64,000 nucleotides of DNA, taken from Lawsonia intracellularis PHE/MN1-00 (GTDB lineage: Bacteria > Desulfobacterota > Desulfovibrionia > Desulfovibrionales > Desulfovibrionaceae). The DNA lies in NCBI RefSeq assembly GCF_000055945.1, contig NC_008011.1:608501-672500 (forward strand), read 5' to 3'. A program made the translations under genes and the position numbers. Below are positions 48,548 to 57,887 of the stretch, one piece after another; the first letter of the stretch is position 1; the number at the start of each line of letters is the position of its first letter. The notes under the pieces are model-generated. The model was not told the origin of the DNA, did no database searches, and saw only the letters and a list, made by a program, of their open reading frames with translations.

Positions 48548-49546
48548 ATGGCTAACTATCCTCCATCTGCTGAAGAAATTGCTTCTCTTATACAACGTTA
48601 TGATCGTATAGTAGTAACTTCCCACATTAACCCTGATGGTGATGCTATTGGTGCTTGTGGTGTGGTTTCCTACATTCTTAAAGCACTTGGAAAGCGTTTT
48701 ATTATATATAATGCAACAGGTATTCCATATCATCTAGAATGGGTTCCTTTACCAACAAAAGTTATTACAAAACTAATGGATATTCCATTTAAGCCAGAAT
48801 TATTTATTATTTTAGACTGTGGTGATATTTGGAGACTTGGTAGAGAATTATCTTCCTGTCTTTTAGAATACCAGTCAATAAATATTGACCATCATATAGG
48901 AAATCCAAATTTTGGGACATTAGCTAATTGGGTTGAGCCAAAGGCAGCTGCCACAGGTCAATTAGTTGCAGCTATTGCTGAAGTTATTGGAATCCCACTT
49001 ACAGGAGAGCTAGCTCAATGCTTATATCTCTCAATTGTGACAGATACAGGCTCATTTGCATATAGTAATACAAGCCCAGGAGTATTACACTTAGCAGCAA
49101 AGCTTATTGAACTAGGTCTTAACCCCTCCCCCATAAGAGAACAGCTTGATAATCAATGGCCTCTTGCAAAATTTCACCTATGGGGAAAACTTATGCAAAA
49201 AATACAGTTAGAATATGATGGGCAAATTGCTATTTCTGCTGTTACCTTAAAAACTATTACAGATTTTGGAGCTACAAAAGAAGATTTAGAAGGCTTTACT
49301 GAACAAATACGAAAAATAAAAGGAGTACGTGTTGCTGCTCTTGTAAGAGAAGATCCTGGAGAAAGTTGTAAAGTCAGTCTTCGTTCATCAGGAACAGATA
49401 ATGTACAAGCTGTTGCTATACAGTTTGGTGGTGGTGGACACTTTAATGCAGCTGGAGCAACAATCCATGAACCTATAGAAACTGCAGTAAAACAAATATT
49501 AGAAGCTATACAAAAAATTACATTTTCAACAACTGATGTAGACTAG
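48548..49546 (+). CDS. nrnA: DHH-family phosphoesterase NrnA (nanoRNase / pAp phosphatase)
   Basis: The 332-residue protein has a DHH domain with SHINPDGDAIGA (residues 25-36), DCGD near 82, and the DHH triad in NIDHHIGN. The C-terminal DHHA1 domain shows FGGGGHFNAAGA near residues 299-310. NrnA degrades 2-5 nt oligoribonucleotides and dephosphorylates pAp. It follows infB in deltaproteobacteria and many Firmicutes, here with its own space of about 220 nt. AAGGGG lies about 12 nt ahead of the ATG. Confidence 0.92.
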   Translation: MANYPPSAEEIASLIQRYDRIVVTSHINPDGDAIGACGVVSYILKALGKRFIIYNATGIPYHLEWVPLPTKVITKLMDIPFKPELFIILDCGDIWRLGRELSSCLLEYQSINIDHHIGNPNFGTLANWVEPKAAATGQLVAAIAEVIGIPLTGELAQCLYLSIVTDTGSFAYSNTSPGVLHLAAKLIELGLNPSPIREQLDNQWPLAKFHLWGKLMQKIQLEYDGQIAISAVTLKTITDFGATKEDLEGFTEQIRKIKGVRVAALVREDPGESCKVSLRSSGTDNVQAVAIQFGGGGHFNAAGATIHEPIETAVKQILEAIQKITFSTTDVD

Positions 49547-49618
49547 ATTTCAATGATCCTAACAAATTACTACTAAATTAGTGAATAATTACTATAAGTA
49601 TTACACAATATTTAATAA

Positions 49619-50269
49619 CTATCTATAGCTTAACATTAAACCTTGACTAATTTTTAACCAGCCATCTAATGTAACAAAAAGCAATAATTTGAAAGGCAAA
49701 GAGATAGTCATTGGTGAAACCATCATCATGCCCATTGCAAGCAAAATATTTGATACAACAAGATCTATTGCAACAAATGGTAAGTAAAGTAAAAAACCTA
49801 TTTGAAAAGATTTTGTTAACTCTGTAATTGTAAAAGCAGGAATAATAATAAGTAAATTATTGCGTGAAATAGTTTCATGCTGATCTTTAGGCCAAATACG
49901 CTTAGCCGTCACCATTAAGCCTCTAATAGTAGACTCATCAGCATTACGTATTAAAAATTCACGTAAAGGTGGGGTTGCATCATAAAGAGCTTTTATAACT
50001 TCTAGTGCTGCTGGCGATGAGGGAAGTGCTGTTTTAAGATACAAGTCTTCCATCTTCATATATACAGGAGCCATAATAAATATACTTAAAATAATTGCTA
50101 ATCCATTCATTACAATTGCAGGAGGAACCTGCTGTACACCTAATGCATTACGGATCAGTGAAGTTACAACAACTATCTTTACATATGATGTAACCATCAT
50201 TATAACAAACGGAGCTAGTCCAAGTGCTCCTAAACCTAAAATGATTATTAGAGGATCAACACCAAACAT
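49619..50269 (-). CDS. sctR: T3SS export gate protein SctR
   Basis: The 216-residue inner-membrane protein is the FliP/YscR-type core of the export gate. It has four membrane segments; family landmarks are SLIRNALGVQQVPPAIVMNGLAII in pieces and the PFVAIDLVVSNILLAMGMMM segment. It is the last gene of the minus-strand wing and pairs functionally with SctS and SctT, encoded on the plus strand about 10 kb away. Length fits. Confidence 0.95.
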   Translation of the reverse strand: MFGVDPLIIILGLGALGLAPFVIMMVTSYVKIVVVTSLIRNALGVQQVPPAIVMNGLAIILSIFIMAPVYMKMEDLYLKTALPSSPAALEVIKALYDATPPLREFLIRNADESTIRGLMVTAKRIWPKDQHETISRNNLLIIIPAFTITELTKSFQIGFLLYLPFVAIDLVVSNILLAMGMMMVSPMTISLPFKLLLFVTLDGWLKISQGLMLSYR

Positions 50270-50293
50270 ATATTTATAGCTCCTTCATAAAGC

Positions 50294-51376
50294 CTATTCA
50301 TCAATAGTTGTTGAAAATTCTAATATACGAATACCAATAACTCCATTAAAATTCATTAATACACCTGTACCAATAGTTTTATCTTCAAAAGAAAGTATAA
50401 CAGGTGAATGAATATCTAACTCCAGTGTAAATGTATGTCCTTCTATAAAATGCTCTAACTCACTCAGTGTAGTATTATATTTTCCTATTTCAAAAGAAAT
50501 AGGAACTTCCAGTGGATGCTCTATACTTTTATTCCTTATTGTGGACTCTGAACTCCATATCACTGGTGACTTCTGAGAGAATAACGTCGTTCCATTCCAC
50601 CCAAGAACCTTTATGTGTCTTCCCTCTACAGAGCAAAAAATTTCTTTATCCAAAAATACCAAGGATAATCTATTTCTCAGGATAGGATAATCATAAGGGA
50701 ATAAAACATCACCTGGTGTAAGTTGCATTAACTCTTTAATTGTTAATAAGCTATATCCAACTCTTATATTCATTTCTAAGGGTAGTGCTAATGGCATTAC
50801 ATTATTCTTTGGCAATGTCTGTAAATATATTAAAAAATTTTTTGCACTGTTTCCTTCTGGAATATAAATCCTGAGAGGAATATTTGATCTCATTAGTCCC
50901 GTATATGATTTATTCTCTTCTAACTTTGTAGAATCAAATATTAATGTAATCACACATCCAAACTGATAATCTACTAATGGTTCATAGAAAAAACCTAAAA
51001 ATATTACAGGTACATGTAATATATTCTGTAACTTATGCTTTAATGGGGCAAATAAAGCTTCTAGTATAGGTAAAATAACAACATCTGATAATGGACTATC
51101 ATATCTTACAGAAGATAAAGCTGGATGTAACCATAGAATACTTAAATCTTCTAATGCTATTTGTATCAAATCATTTTCACATTGGAATCGTAGAAAGACT
51201 TTTTCAGCAACATATAAAGAAGGTTGCCCTAAGTGAACAATGCAACTTGTTTCACCAAGAGGAATTATCCATGGTGGTGTGAGAGTTGTAACTTCATTCA
51301 GTAACCTCATTGCTAATTTTGACAACAAAGGAGGTGTAAATAGTTGTATATCTCCCTGTGACCCCAGATTAGACAT
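50294..51376 (-). CDS. sctQ: T3SS cytoplasmic sorting-platform protein SctQ
   Basis: The 360-residue protein has a weakly conserved N-terminal part and a C-terminal SpoA-type (FliN/YscQ) domain (about residues 290-358: LEVPISFEIGK, LELDIHSPVIL, GVLMNFNGVIGIRI). SctQ forms the C-ring-like pods with SctK and SctL. GGAG precedes the ATG by 7 nt. Many SctQ genes make a short C-terminal product from an internal start; here no internal ATG has a clear ribosome site. It lies between sctO and sctR. Confidence 0.9.
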   Translation of the reverse strand: MSNLGSQGDIQLFTPPLLSKLAMRLLNEVTTLTPPWIIPLGETSCIVHLGQPSLYVAEKVFLRFQCENDLIQIALEDLSILWLHPALSSVRYDSPLSDVVILPILEALFAPLKHKLQNILHVPVIFLGFFYEPLVDYQFGCVITLIFDSTKLEENKSYTGLMRSNIPLRIYIPEGNSAKNFLIYLQTLPKNNVMPLALPLEMNIRVGYSLLTIKELMQLTPGDVLFPYDYPILRNRLSLVFLDKEIFCSVEGRHIKVLGWNGTTLFSQKSPVIWSSESTIRNKSIEHPLEVPISFEIGKYNTTLSELEHFIEGHTFTLELDIHSPVILSFEDKTIGTGVLMNFNGVIGIRILEFSTTIDE

Positions 51377-51418
51377 TATTACTACTCCGTAACAGGAATA
51401 AAACTAATACATTAAAAG

Positions 51419-51916
51419 TTATTCATCTATATCTTCTTGTTCTTCTTCACGTTCAGGCATTTTGAAGTCTTCAAGTTCAACTTCTTCACGTTGTTGAGCA
51501 AGAATTTTTTCTTCTGCTTCCCATAACTTTTTATGTTCTGCGAGTTTTGCTGTCTGCTTTTTTAATTCTGTAAGATTCTTAATAGCTCTCTCTTTTGCTT
51601 CTATACAAGCTTCAACATAATCTTTTGCCTTATCTACAAGCTTATACTTTTCTTTGACATTATCTAATAAAATACCTGTCTTTACTTTTAATAATTCTAA
51701 TTCCTTAAAAAGAACTAATGAGCCTATAATTTCACTATAGTATCTATTAATTTCCTGTTGGCACCATTCTTCATAATTTTTACAGTCTTCTTCAGCTTTT
51801 TGTAAATCTTTCCTTGCCTCAACAAGTGCATTTTCAGCTCTTAGTACTGCCTGTTGTGCCAACTCTTCCTTATGCTCTCGGACAGAAAGAAGCGGAGCTA
51901 ATGGATATTTGGACAT
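51419..51916 (-). CDS. sctO: T3SS ATPase-associated stalk protein SctO
   Basis: A 165-residue, highly charged protein predicted to be almost entirely alpha-helical coiled coil, beginning MSKYPLAPLLSVREHKEE as in the YscO/FliJ family. Such proteins sit in the centre of the ATPase ring and engage the SctV ring. Sequence is poorly conserved, so the assignment rests on structure and on its place between sctN and sctQ, the usual order. AAGGA precedes the ATG. Confidence 0.88.
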   Translation of the reverse strand: MSKYPLAPLLSVREHKEELAQQAVLRAENALVEARKDLQKAEEDCKNYEEWCQQEINRYYSEIIGSLVLFKELELLKVKTGILLDNVKEKYKLVDKAKDYVEACIEAKERAIKNLTELKKQTAKLAEHKKLWEAEEKILAQQREEVELEDFKMPEREEEQEDIDE

Positions 51917-51937
51917 TCAATACATTCCTTATCATTC

Positions 51938-53254
51938 TTAAGCCACCGCTTTTTTTAAAGCCTGAAGTGTTTGCTCAAAAGTACTTTTTTCATCTAGGCC
52001 CTGCTGTAAAAAAGCATTAATCCCTTTATTATGTTTTATAGCATCATCCGCAGCAGGATCATTACCTGCTTTATATTCTCCTATCTGGACTAAAAGCTCA
52101 ACTTCTGCATATTTAGCAAGATATTTCCTTAATTTCCCTGCATTTTCTTTATGTTCCTTTGTAACTATAGCATTCATAACACGACTTACACTAGCTAAGA
52201 CATCAACAGCAGGATAGTGATTTGCTGCAGCTAACTTCCTTGATAAAATAATATGACCATCTAGAATAGAACGTGTTTCGTCAGCAATTGGCTCTGTCAT
52301 ATCATCACCTTCGACAAGGACAGTATATAATGCTGTAATAGAACCTTTATCTGAGTTTCCTGCTCGCTCCATAAGTTTTGGTAATGAAGAAAAGACAGAA
52401 GGTGGAAACCCACGACGTGTTGGAGGTTCTCCAGATGCAAGGCCTATTTCACGTAATGCACGACCAAAACGTGTGACAGAATCCATAAGTAATAAAACTT
52501 TCTTTCCTTGATCTCTAAAATATTCAGCAATTGCAGTTGCTGTATAAGCTGATTTAAGTCGCTCCATAGAAGAACGATCAGACGTAGATACAACAAGTAC
52601 AGAACGCTTTAAACCTTCTGCTCCAAGATCATGTTCAATAAATTCGCGTACTTCTCGACCACGTTCACCAATCAATGCTAAAATACAAACATCAGCAGTT
52701 GTGCCTTTAATAATACTTGATAAAAGTGTACTTTTACCTCCACCAGCTGCAGCAAAAATACCCATCCTTTGGCCCTCACCACAAGTTAATATTCCATCTA
52801 ATACACGAAGACCTAATGAAATTGGCTTCTCAATAATTCGACGTAACATTGGATTAGGAGGATCTGCATATACAGGATAGTATGTCCGTAAACGTAATGG
52901 AGCTTTCCCATCTATAGGTTCTCCAAGTCCATTTAATACACGACCAAGTAACTCTCTTCCCACTGGAATAGCATGAACCATTCCTGTAGGAATTACTTCT
53001 GTTGAGGGAGAAATACCTTGGAGATCTCCTAAGGGTGTAAGTAAAGCTACATGTTTTACAAAACCAACTACTTCAGCCTGTAAGGTCCAATTATCCCATG
53101 GGTTACGTAGTTCACATAATTCACCAATCTTAACGCCTGGGACAACTGCACGAATTATTGTACCAATAACTTGTTCAACCCTTCCTCTAACTTCTACAGG
53201 ACTTGTATTCTGCACAGCCTCTTCAAGGAGTGAAGCAATATATTCAAGCGCCAT
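51938..53254 (-). CDS. sctN: T3SS ATPase SctN
   Basis: The 438-residue ATPase unloads and unfolds substrates at the export gate. Walker A is AAGGGKST (169-176), GERGREV near 196, and the Walker B-like [17 protein letters not shown] and [19 protein letters not shown] follow. An F-type beta-barrel N-terminal domain and C-terminal helical part are present. The EPPTRRG motif and short N-terminus set it with the type III, not F1, ATPases. GGAT precedes the ATG. It lies between sctL and sctO. Confidence 0.97.
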   Translation of the reverse strand: MALEYIASLLEEAVQNTSPVEVRGRVEQVIGTIIRAVVPGVKIGELCELRNPWDNWTLQAEVVGFVKHVALLTPLGDLQGISPSTEVIPTGMVHAIPVGRELLGRVLNGLGEPIDGKAPLRLRTYYPVYADPPNPMLRRIIEKPISLGLRVLDGILTCGEGQRMGIFAAAGGGKSTLLSSIIKGTTADVCILALIGERGREVREFIEHDLGAEGLKRSVLVVSTSDRSSMERLKSAYTATAIAEYFRDQGKKVLLLMDSVTRFGRALREIGLASGEPPTRRGFPPSVFSSLPKLMERAGNSDKGSITALYTVLVEGDDMTEPIADETRSILDGHIILSRKLAAANHYPAVDVLASVSRVMNAIVTKEHKENAGKLRKYLAKYAEVELLVQIGEYKAGNDPAADDAIKHNKGINAFLQQGLDEKSTFEQTLQALKKAVA

Positions 53255-53274
53255 AAAGTATCCTTTCTATCAAC

Positions 53275-53889
53275 TTAATATTTAATTTTAGAATGGAAAG
53301 CACTTTCCAAAGCTTTAAGCTGTACATCTAAACTTGCATCTACAACACCATATTCTGTTTCAACAAGACATGAACCTGGTTCTAACCTGGCATCAACAAC
53401 AATATTAAGAAATCCACCTTTTGTTGACTTTAATGTATCAGAAAACTTTTTTGTAATAGCTTTTTCGTCAGCTGTAGATACACGGATAACTAACTCTTTT
53501 TGAGATTTAACATTCTTTAGCGCTCGTTGTGCAATACGTATAATACGTTCAGCGGGATCCATTTCATTAAGAACTTTTTTAACTGTATTCATCACAATCT
53601 GTACAAGGTCATCTTCAATACCTTCAATAAATTCAACAGATAATAATACTGTTTCTAACACATGCTCTTTGTTCTCACGAAGTCCTTCATTTTTGCCATC
53701 TTCATAGCCATCTTTTCCTTTTTGCTTGTATACTTCTTCTGCATGAAGTTTTAGTTCATTAATACGCTTAGTAACAGCTTCTGATAGTTCACTGGAGGAG
53801 ATAAGAGAAGAAAAAAAGTCTGCCTTTAATAAAGGAATTCTTTCTGTCAACTCTGGTAATGATGATGTTAGTCGAAAATAGGTGCCCAT
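53275..53889 (-). CDS. sctL: T3SS ATPase regulator / stator SctL
   Basis: A 204-residue protein of the YscL/FliH family, with a helical KQKGKDGYEDGKNEGLREN segment (typical glycine-spaced stalk) and a C-terminal domain ending in SCLVETEYGVVDASLDVQL, a family hallmark. The start at 53889 (MGTYFRLTS) is preferred because GAGAGG precedes it; a longer frame to 53934 would overlap sctK further. It overlaps sctK by 22 nt. SctL links the ATPase to the SctQ pods. Confidence 0.9.
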   Translation of the reverse strand: MGTYFRLTSSLPELTERIPLLKADFFSSLISSSELSEAVTKRINELKLHAEEVYKQKGKDGYEDGKNEGLRENKEHVLETVLLSVEFIEGIEDDLVQIVMNTVKKVLNEMDPAERIIRIAQRALKNVKSQKELVIRVSTADEKAITKKFSDTLKSTKGGFLNIVVDARLEPGSCLVETEYGVVDASLDVQLKALESAFHSKIKY

Positions 53890-54572
53890 TGTGGTGCAAC
53901 CTCTCGAAGAAGTATTTTCTTTAGCCCATCCCAAACCCCTTTAATAACAGGTGAAGGATAATCCTGAGACAGTACAGCACTGTCTTCTGTGGAAAAAACA
54001 AAATTAAGCTGTGAAAAAAATATAGATTGAAGAACACTAGGCCATGAAGATGCACAAATCTCTAAAGCCATACGACCATCCCAATGGATACGGGTTGTTA
54101 ATGGAATGGAATGACTCTGTGCTAAAAAAAATCTGCGTACTGCACCGACTTGGTATCTACCACGCAATAAGCTATATTGATAAAGATCTTGCCCAAGGAT
54201 CTGCTGTAATTGGAGGACTTCATCCCTTCTTAAAACTTTTGCAATTTCATCTGCATTAATGGCTGCACCAAAAACTAGTTGAAGACGCCTTACTGTTTCT
54301 GGTTCAAGTAATGCAATCCTTCTTGTTTCTTCCATAAAATCCCAAAAACAATATTCTGTTTCCATTAGTCGCTCTTTCTTTAAAGCAATTCCTCGTAAAG
54401 CAAGCTTTTGTATAAAAGAATTATCAAATCCAGGAGTAGCATCTGTAAAAGAAGCCATTTCTTCAGCTGTCTGGATCATTACATTATATAATAAATTACA
54501 ATTAAATTCTATTATTGCCTCAAATAATTGAGGTTTATTAATGATTATCTCAAGAAAAAATACTTTATCCAT
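53868..54572 (-). CDS. sctK: T3SS sorting-platform adaptor SctK
   Basis: A 234-residue protein whose central part carries RLQLVFGAAINADEIAKVL and VLQLQQILGQDLYQYSLLRGRYQVG in pieces, the pattern of the YscK/SctK family: a helical protein that caps the SctQ pods at the inner-membrane ring. The first about 20 residues are unusually hydrophobic for a cytoplasmic adaptor. Its start shares one base with the sctJ stop, and its end overlaps sctL. Confidence 0.82.
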   Translation of the reverse strand: MDKVFFLEIIINKPQLFEAIIEFNCNLLYNVMIQTAEEMASFTDATPGFDNSFIQKLALRGIALKKERLMETEYCFWDFMEETRRIALLEPETVRRLQLVFGAAINADEIAKVLRRDEVLQLQQILGQDLYQYSLLRGRYQVGAVRRFFLAQSHSIPLTTRIHWDGRMALEICASSWPSVLQSIFFSQLNFVFSTEDSAVLSQDYPSPVIKGVWDGLKKILLREVAPQWAPIFD

Positions 54573-55444
54573 TATTGCTCTTCTGGCTTAATAGTTTGTT
54601 CTCCTGATATAGATCCATCATTATCAATTTTTTTAGCAATGGGTATATCTTTTTGAAATAACACTAAACCAATACAAAAAAATATCCCAAATATAATGGC
54701 TAAAAAGATAATTCCCATTCCAATAAGAAAATAAGGACTACCTCGTTCTGGGAAAAGTGATATACCTAAAAAGGTTGAAGAGCCCATAGAGGGAATAGTC
54801 AAAGGTTCTTGTACAGGAAGTAACATCACAGAGGTACGATCATATTCAAGATCAGGAAGACTTTTAGCCGCAACTTCACGAATACTAGGAAGCATATTTA
54901 CTACAGGCGAATCAGGCGTATGCCTTATAAAAATACCCATAGATGGAAGGATTTTAGAATCAACAGCTTGATCTGTATAGCCTGGGACCACATGAACTCT
55001 TGTTGTTAATACTCCATCAATACGAGAAAAAGTATTTGCAAGCTCTTGAGATATAGCATAGGCCATCCGTGCACGTTCTTCAGATTGAGAACTTATCATA
55101 CCTTGGCCTGAAAAGACTTCCCCAAGGCTAACATAGTTTTCTCTAGGTAATGCATTCTTTTTTAAAATCTCTAAAGCACTTATCAACTGTTCTTCTGCCA
55201 CAAGTAAAGAAAATCCTTCTTTACCACCTGGAGATTTTTCTACATCAATCCCCCTATAGATTAATGTAGCAACCATTTCATTTACCTGATCTTCCGTAAG
55301 CCCCTTATAAACTTCTAACTTACACCCTGATATAAAAATAATGCTAAAAAAAATAATAAATAACAGTAAGATATTGTCCCACTTTTTTAATGGATATACA
55401 TTGCTATCCGTTGCTTTAACTATATATCTGTCTGTTAAAAGCAT
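54572..55444 (-). CDS. sctJ: T3SS inner-membrane ring lipoprotein SctJ
   Basis: The 290-residue MS-ring-like protein (YscJ/FliF family). The lipobox ISGC places the lipidated cysteine at C41, giving a signal peptide with a longer than usual n-region of about 23 residues. The periplasmic part has YKGLTEDQVNEMVATLIYRG and the ring-building motif RVHVVPG. A second membrane span is at about residues 238-265, followed by a short cytoplasmic tail. GGTGAG precedes the ATG. Next is sctK. Confidence 0.94.
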   Translation of the reverse strand: MLLTDRYIVKATDSNVYPLKKWDNILLLFIIFFSIIFISGCKLEVYKGLTEDQVNEMVATLIYRGIDVEKSPGGKEGFSLLVAEEQLISALEILKKNALPRENYVSLGEVFSGQGMISSQSEERARMAYAISQELANTFSRIDGVLTTRVHVVPGYTDQAVDSKILPSMGIFIRHTPDSPVVNMLPSIREVAAKSLPDLEYDRTSVMLLPVQEPLTIPSMGSSTFLGISLFPERGSPYFLIGMGIIFLAIIFGIFFCIGLVLFQKDIPIAKKIDNDGSISGEQTIKPEEQ

Positions 55445-55457
55445 CTATACTCACCAA

Positions 55458-55835
55458 TTATGACTGTAACTGTATTTTCATTACCTCAAGTAAATCTACG
55501 GCAAAGACACTGGCTGCACCATCAGTGGCTGCTACTTTCTCAAATAACAGCGATGATTGATCCCCACGCCCTGTGAACATATAAGTAATTCCTAAAAATA
55601 CTTGTGCATCAGGATCATCTGGAACTTTTTCTAAATATTTCGTGAGGATTTCTTCTGCTTCACTAAACTCATCGATAACAATATGGCTCAGTGCTTGTCC
55701 TATTAAAGCTGGTGGGAAACCTGGTTTTAATGCCAAAACACCATCATAAATTTTACGTGCCACACCAACTAATCCATAATGGCAAGCTGTATTAGCTGTA
55801 TCAAGCAGCCTTTTTACTTGATATTCAGAAAGCAT
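55458..55835 (-). CDS. TPR-type T3SS chaperone, SctG-like
   Basis: A 125-residue all-helical protein with about three tetratricopeptide repeats; visible repeat cores are ARKIYDGVLALKPGFPPALI and AEEILTKYLEKVPDDPDAQVFLGITYMF in pieces. It lies between the needle-like gene and sctJ, where YscG/HrpB1-type chaperones that hold the needle subunit are usually found. The needle-chaperone role is inferred from position and fold only. Confidence 0.68.
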   Translation of the reverse strand: MLSEYQVKRLLDTANTACHYGLVGVARKIYDGVLALKPGFPPALIGQALSHIVIDEFSEAEEILTKYLEKVPDDPDAQVFLGITYMFTGRGDQSSLLFEKVAATDGAASVFAVDLLEVMKIQLQS

Positions 55836-55907
55836 ATTTCCCTCTTCTATCTTTAAAAATAGATAATAAATTTTGAGTTAATCATAACCATATAAAATAC
55901 ATACAAT

Positions 55908-56141
55908 TTATCCTGTCCTCTGTGCTAAACTTTTGATTGTATCTATTGAACTTTTATTTATTGAAGAAGTTACTTCCAGTAATGAGTTATACTGACCTAG
56001 CTCAAAACTAACTAGCATCATATCTTCAGGATTAAGGTTTTGCCCTTGAATTAATTGATCTAATTTTGCTTGTAATGTATTACCCCTAGTATCAATCTTT
56101 TGTAGTGCATCAGCTAAAAAATCTCCTATATTAACGGCCAT
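55908..56141 (-). CDS. sctF: Putative T3SS needle subunit SctF
   Basis: A 77-residue helical protein without signal peptide or cysteine. The second half, EDMMLVSFELGQYNSLLEV followed by SSINKSSIDTIKSLAQRTG, matches the helix-turn-helix layout of needle subunits (MLELQF..QY pattern). A strong AAGGAGG site lies 7 nt before the ATG at 56141 (a GTG two codons upstream is less likely). High predicted expression fits a needle protein. An inner rod subunit (SctI) is an alternative, as both families share this ending. Confidence 0.62.
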   Translation of the reverse strand: MAVNIGDFLADALQKIDTRGNTLQAKLDQLIQGQNLNPEDMMLVSFELGQYNSLLEVTSSINKSSIDTIKSLAQRTG

Positions 56142-56223
56142 TATCACACCTCCTTTACCTATCTTAGAATATAGAAAATATCAGGATGGTATATAATTCA
56201 ATTTTAATTGACCTCATTTAAAG

Positions 56224-56661
56224 CTATGGTATTAGCATACCACTTCCATATGGACTACTAAATGAATTTGATTGATTTTTATATTTATCTATTTGTTCTT
56301 TCCACCAATACATATCACTTGCAAAGCTTTTCATATAATCAGGGAAAAGTTCTATCTGTTCATTTTTAACTACTAAGTGTAATTCCAAATTGTTTTCTTT
56401 AATGGAAACAATAGATCTTTTCTTTTTTGCTACACCAATAGCAATTCTTGCACACTCTTTAATAATAGTATTTGTTATAGTATCATTATTTTCTACAGAA
56501 AAAAGTTTTCCAAAAAATATAGAAATATTACTATTAGGTGAAAATAAATCTATATCTATATCTTGATCCAAACTAAAATGATAACTACCAGTACTTGTTG
56601 GTAGCAACGGTTCAAGTTCAAACGCACTAGTAATAGTATCAACGATATCTTGCAGAGTCAT
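56224..56661 (-). CDS. CesT-like T3SS chaperone (class I fold), uncertain
   Basis: A 145-residue acidic protein that begins MTLQDIVDTITSAFELEPL and continues with a strand-rich centre (YHFSLDQDIDIDLF, ISIFFGKLF) and helices, the alpha-beta layout of Tir/SycE-type chaperones. Similarity is weak. It has no membrane segment. It stands in the minus-strand wing between the coiled-coil gene and sctF, which supports a chaperone or small accessory role. GGTAATA stands ahead of the ATG. Confidence 0.5.
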   Translation of the reverse strand: MTLQDIVDTITSAFELEPLLPTSTGSYHFSLDQDIDIDLFSPNSNISIFFGKLFSVENNDTITNTIIKECARIAIGVAKKKRSIVSIKENNLELHLVVKNEQIELFPDYMKSFASDMYWWKEQIDKYKNQSNSFSSPYGSGMLIP

Positions 56662-56760
56662 ATTATTACCTATTAATAGAGTTAACTAACCTAACGTCAA
56701 ATTATGAAAAGACTAAAACTTTATATGTTACTCTCATTATATATCATAGCCTAACTACAA

Positions 56761-57057
56761 TTAGAGTTTTACAACTCCTCTTCTAGAAACTATCCTTTTC
56801 CTTTTTGTAGATATATCTTCTTCTTTTTTCTTTGTTACAGGAATATCTGAAAATTTTTCTTGAATTTTTTGTTTTTCTTCTTCTAAAGTTCTAATAACTT
56901 CTGGAGGAAGTTGTTTAACAAACTCTTCAAGTTTTTCTTCAGTAACACCAAGAGCTTCAAGGCGTTCATCATATTCTTTATTAAGCCTCTCTAACTCTTG
57001 CTTTAATTCTAAATATTGCCGTTCTTGTGCTTCAAGATCTTTCTTGGTGAATGCCAT
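56761..57057 (-). CDS. Small coiled-coil protein at the head of the minus-strand T3SS wing, unknown
   Basis: A 98-residue, highly charged protein, almost all helix with heptad-like Leu/Glu/Lys spacing over residues 5-75 and a basic C-terminal tail (KRKRIVSRRG). I do not recognise a family. AAGGAG stands 7 nt before the ATG. It lies first in the minus-strand T3SS wing, with 99 nt to the next gene. A role as SctE-like co-chaperone or as a regulatory or secreted protein is open. Confidence 0.55.
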   Translation of the reverse strand: MAFTKKDLEAQERQYLELKQELERLNKEYDERLEALGVTEEKLEEFVKQLPPEVIRTLEEEKQKIQEKFSDIPVTKKKEEDISTKRKRIVSRRGVVKL

Positions 57058-57319
57058 TTGAAAACTCCTTCTTGGGAAATACCATAAAAGTATTGCAATA
57101 TAAATAAAAAATAAAAAATTTTATATTACTGTGAAAAACAGTATAACTTTCTTTCTATTATAAACAATAAAATAACTATATTCTATTGAAAAATATCTCA
57201 AAAAAATACAAAATATAATTTGTCATTGTAATATACAATAATATTTTTACTATAAAAAAGTATATGAATTATATATTATAATAGATAAAAAATAACAATT
57301 AAAATTTACTGAGGAGATT
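57058..57319. promoter_or_regulatory. Divergent control region of the T3SS locus
   Basis: 262 nt of extremely A/T-rich DNA separate the two oppositely transcribed wings, so both promoters must lie here or just outside. A small inverted repeat (57225-57230 ATTGTA with 57234-57239 TACAAT) stands near the middle and could be an operator half-site pair. I could not choose a -35/-10 set among the many A/T hexamers. Confidence 0.45.
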
Positions 57320-57682
57320 ATGATAACACATGAAATTGAAGAGTTTGGTCGTCGTATGGGAATGTCAGACTTAGAACTTTCTCAAGATGGTATCATTGCA
57401 TTTGAAGTTGAAGACCTAGGATCTTTACATATAGAGCAAGATGAAGAAAATGAAGAACTTTTTATATATTTAGCAACACCTGTACCACCATATAATAATG
57501 ATATTCCTAAAAAAGTTCTTGAACTATGTAGTTATAAGCATGCACATCCATTTATACTACATGGTGGTATACATAATGACAACGTTATATTTCTTTCTAG
57601 AATTAGCTATCGTGATGTAAAAGCATCAACTATTGAAAATACAACACAATTTCTTATAAGTATTACACAAAAAGTGTTGTAA
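57320..57682 (+). CDS. CesT/SycE-type T3SS chaperone
   Basis: A 120-residue acidic protein with the class I chaperone layout: helix (ITHEIEEFGRRMGM), strands with IIAFEVEDLGSLHIEQ and LFIYLATPV, helix and strands, then a C-terminal helix. The second LPxxxG-like features of the family are recognisable. Such chaperones keep effectors or translocators soluble and targeted. It is first in the plus-strand wing, with GAGGAG 4 nt before the ATG. Its client is unknown. Confidence 0.72.
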   Translation: MITHEIEEFGRRMGMSDLELSQDGIIAFEVEDLGSLHIEQDEENEELFIYLATPVPPYNNDIPKKVLELCSYKHAHPFILHGGIHNDNVIFLSRISYRDVKASTIENTTQFLISITQKVL

Positions 57683-57887
57683 TATATATATATAATAAGA
57701 TATATAATTGTATAGTTTTTTTATGATGTATTATAAAAATAAATTTTATATACCTTTTTATATATTTATATATAATTACTAAATATATATTATATAACTA
57801 TATAAGTGCATTATAGTAAAGTTTTTACTAAGATAGAGAGAGTTTAAAAGTATTATATTTGGATGAAAAGATTATCTGAGGGGTACC

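Noticed and set aside
50294..51376. Internal translation start for a short SctQ product
   Set aside because: Known in relatives, but no internal ATG here has a convincing Shine-Dalgarno.
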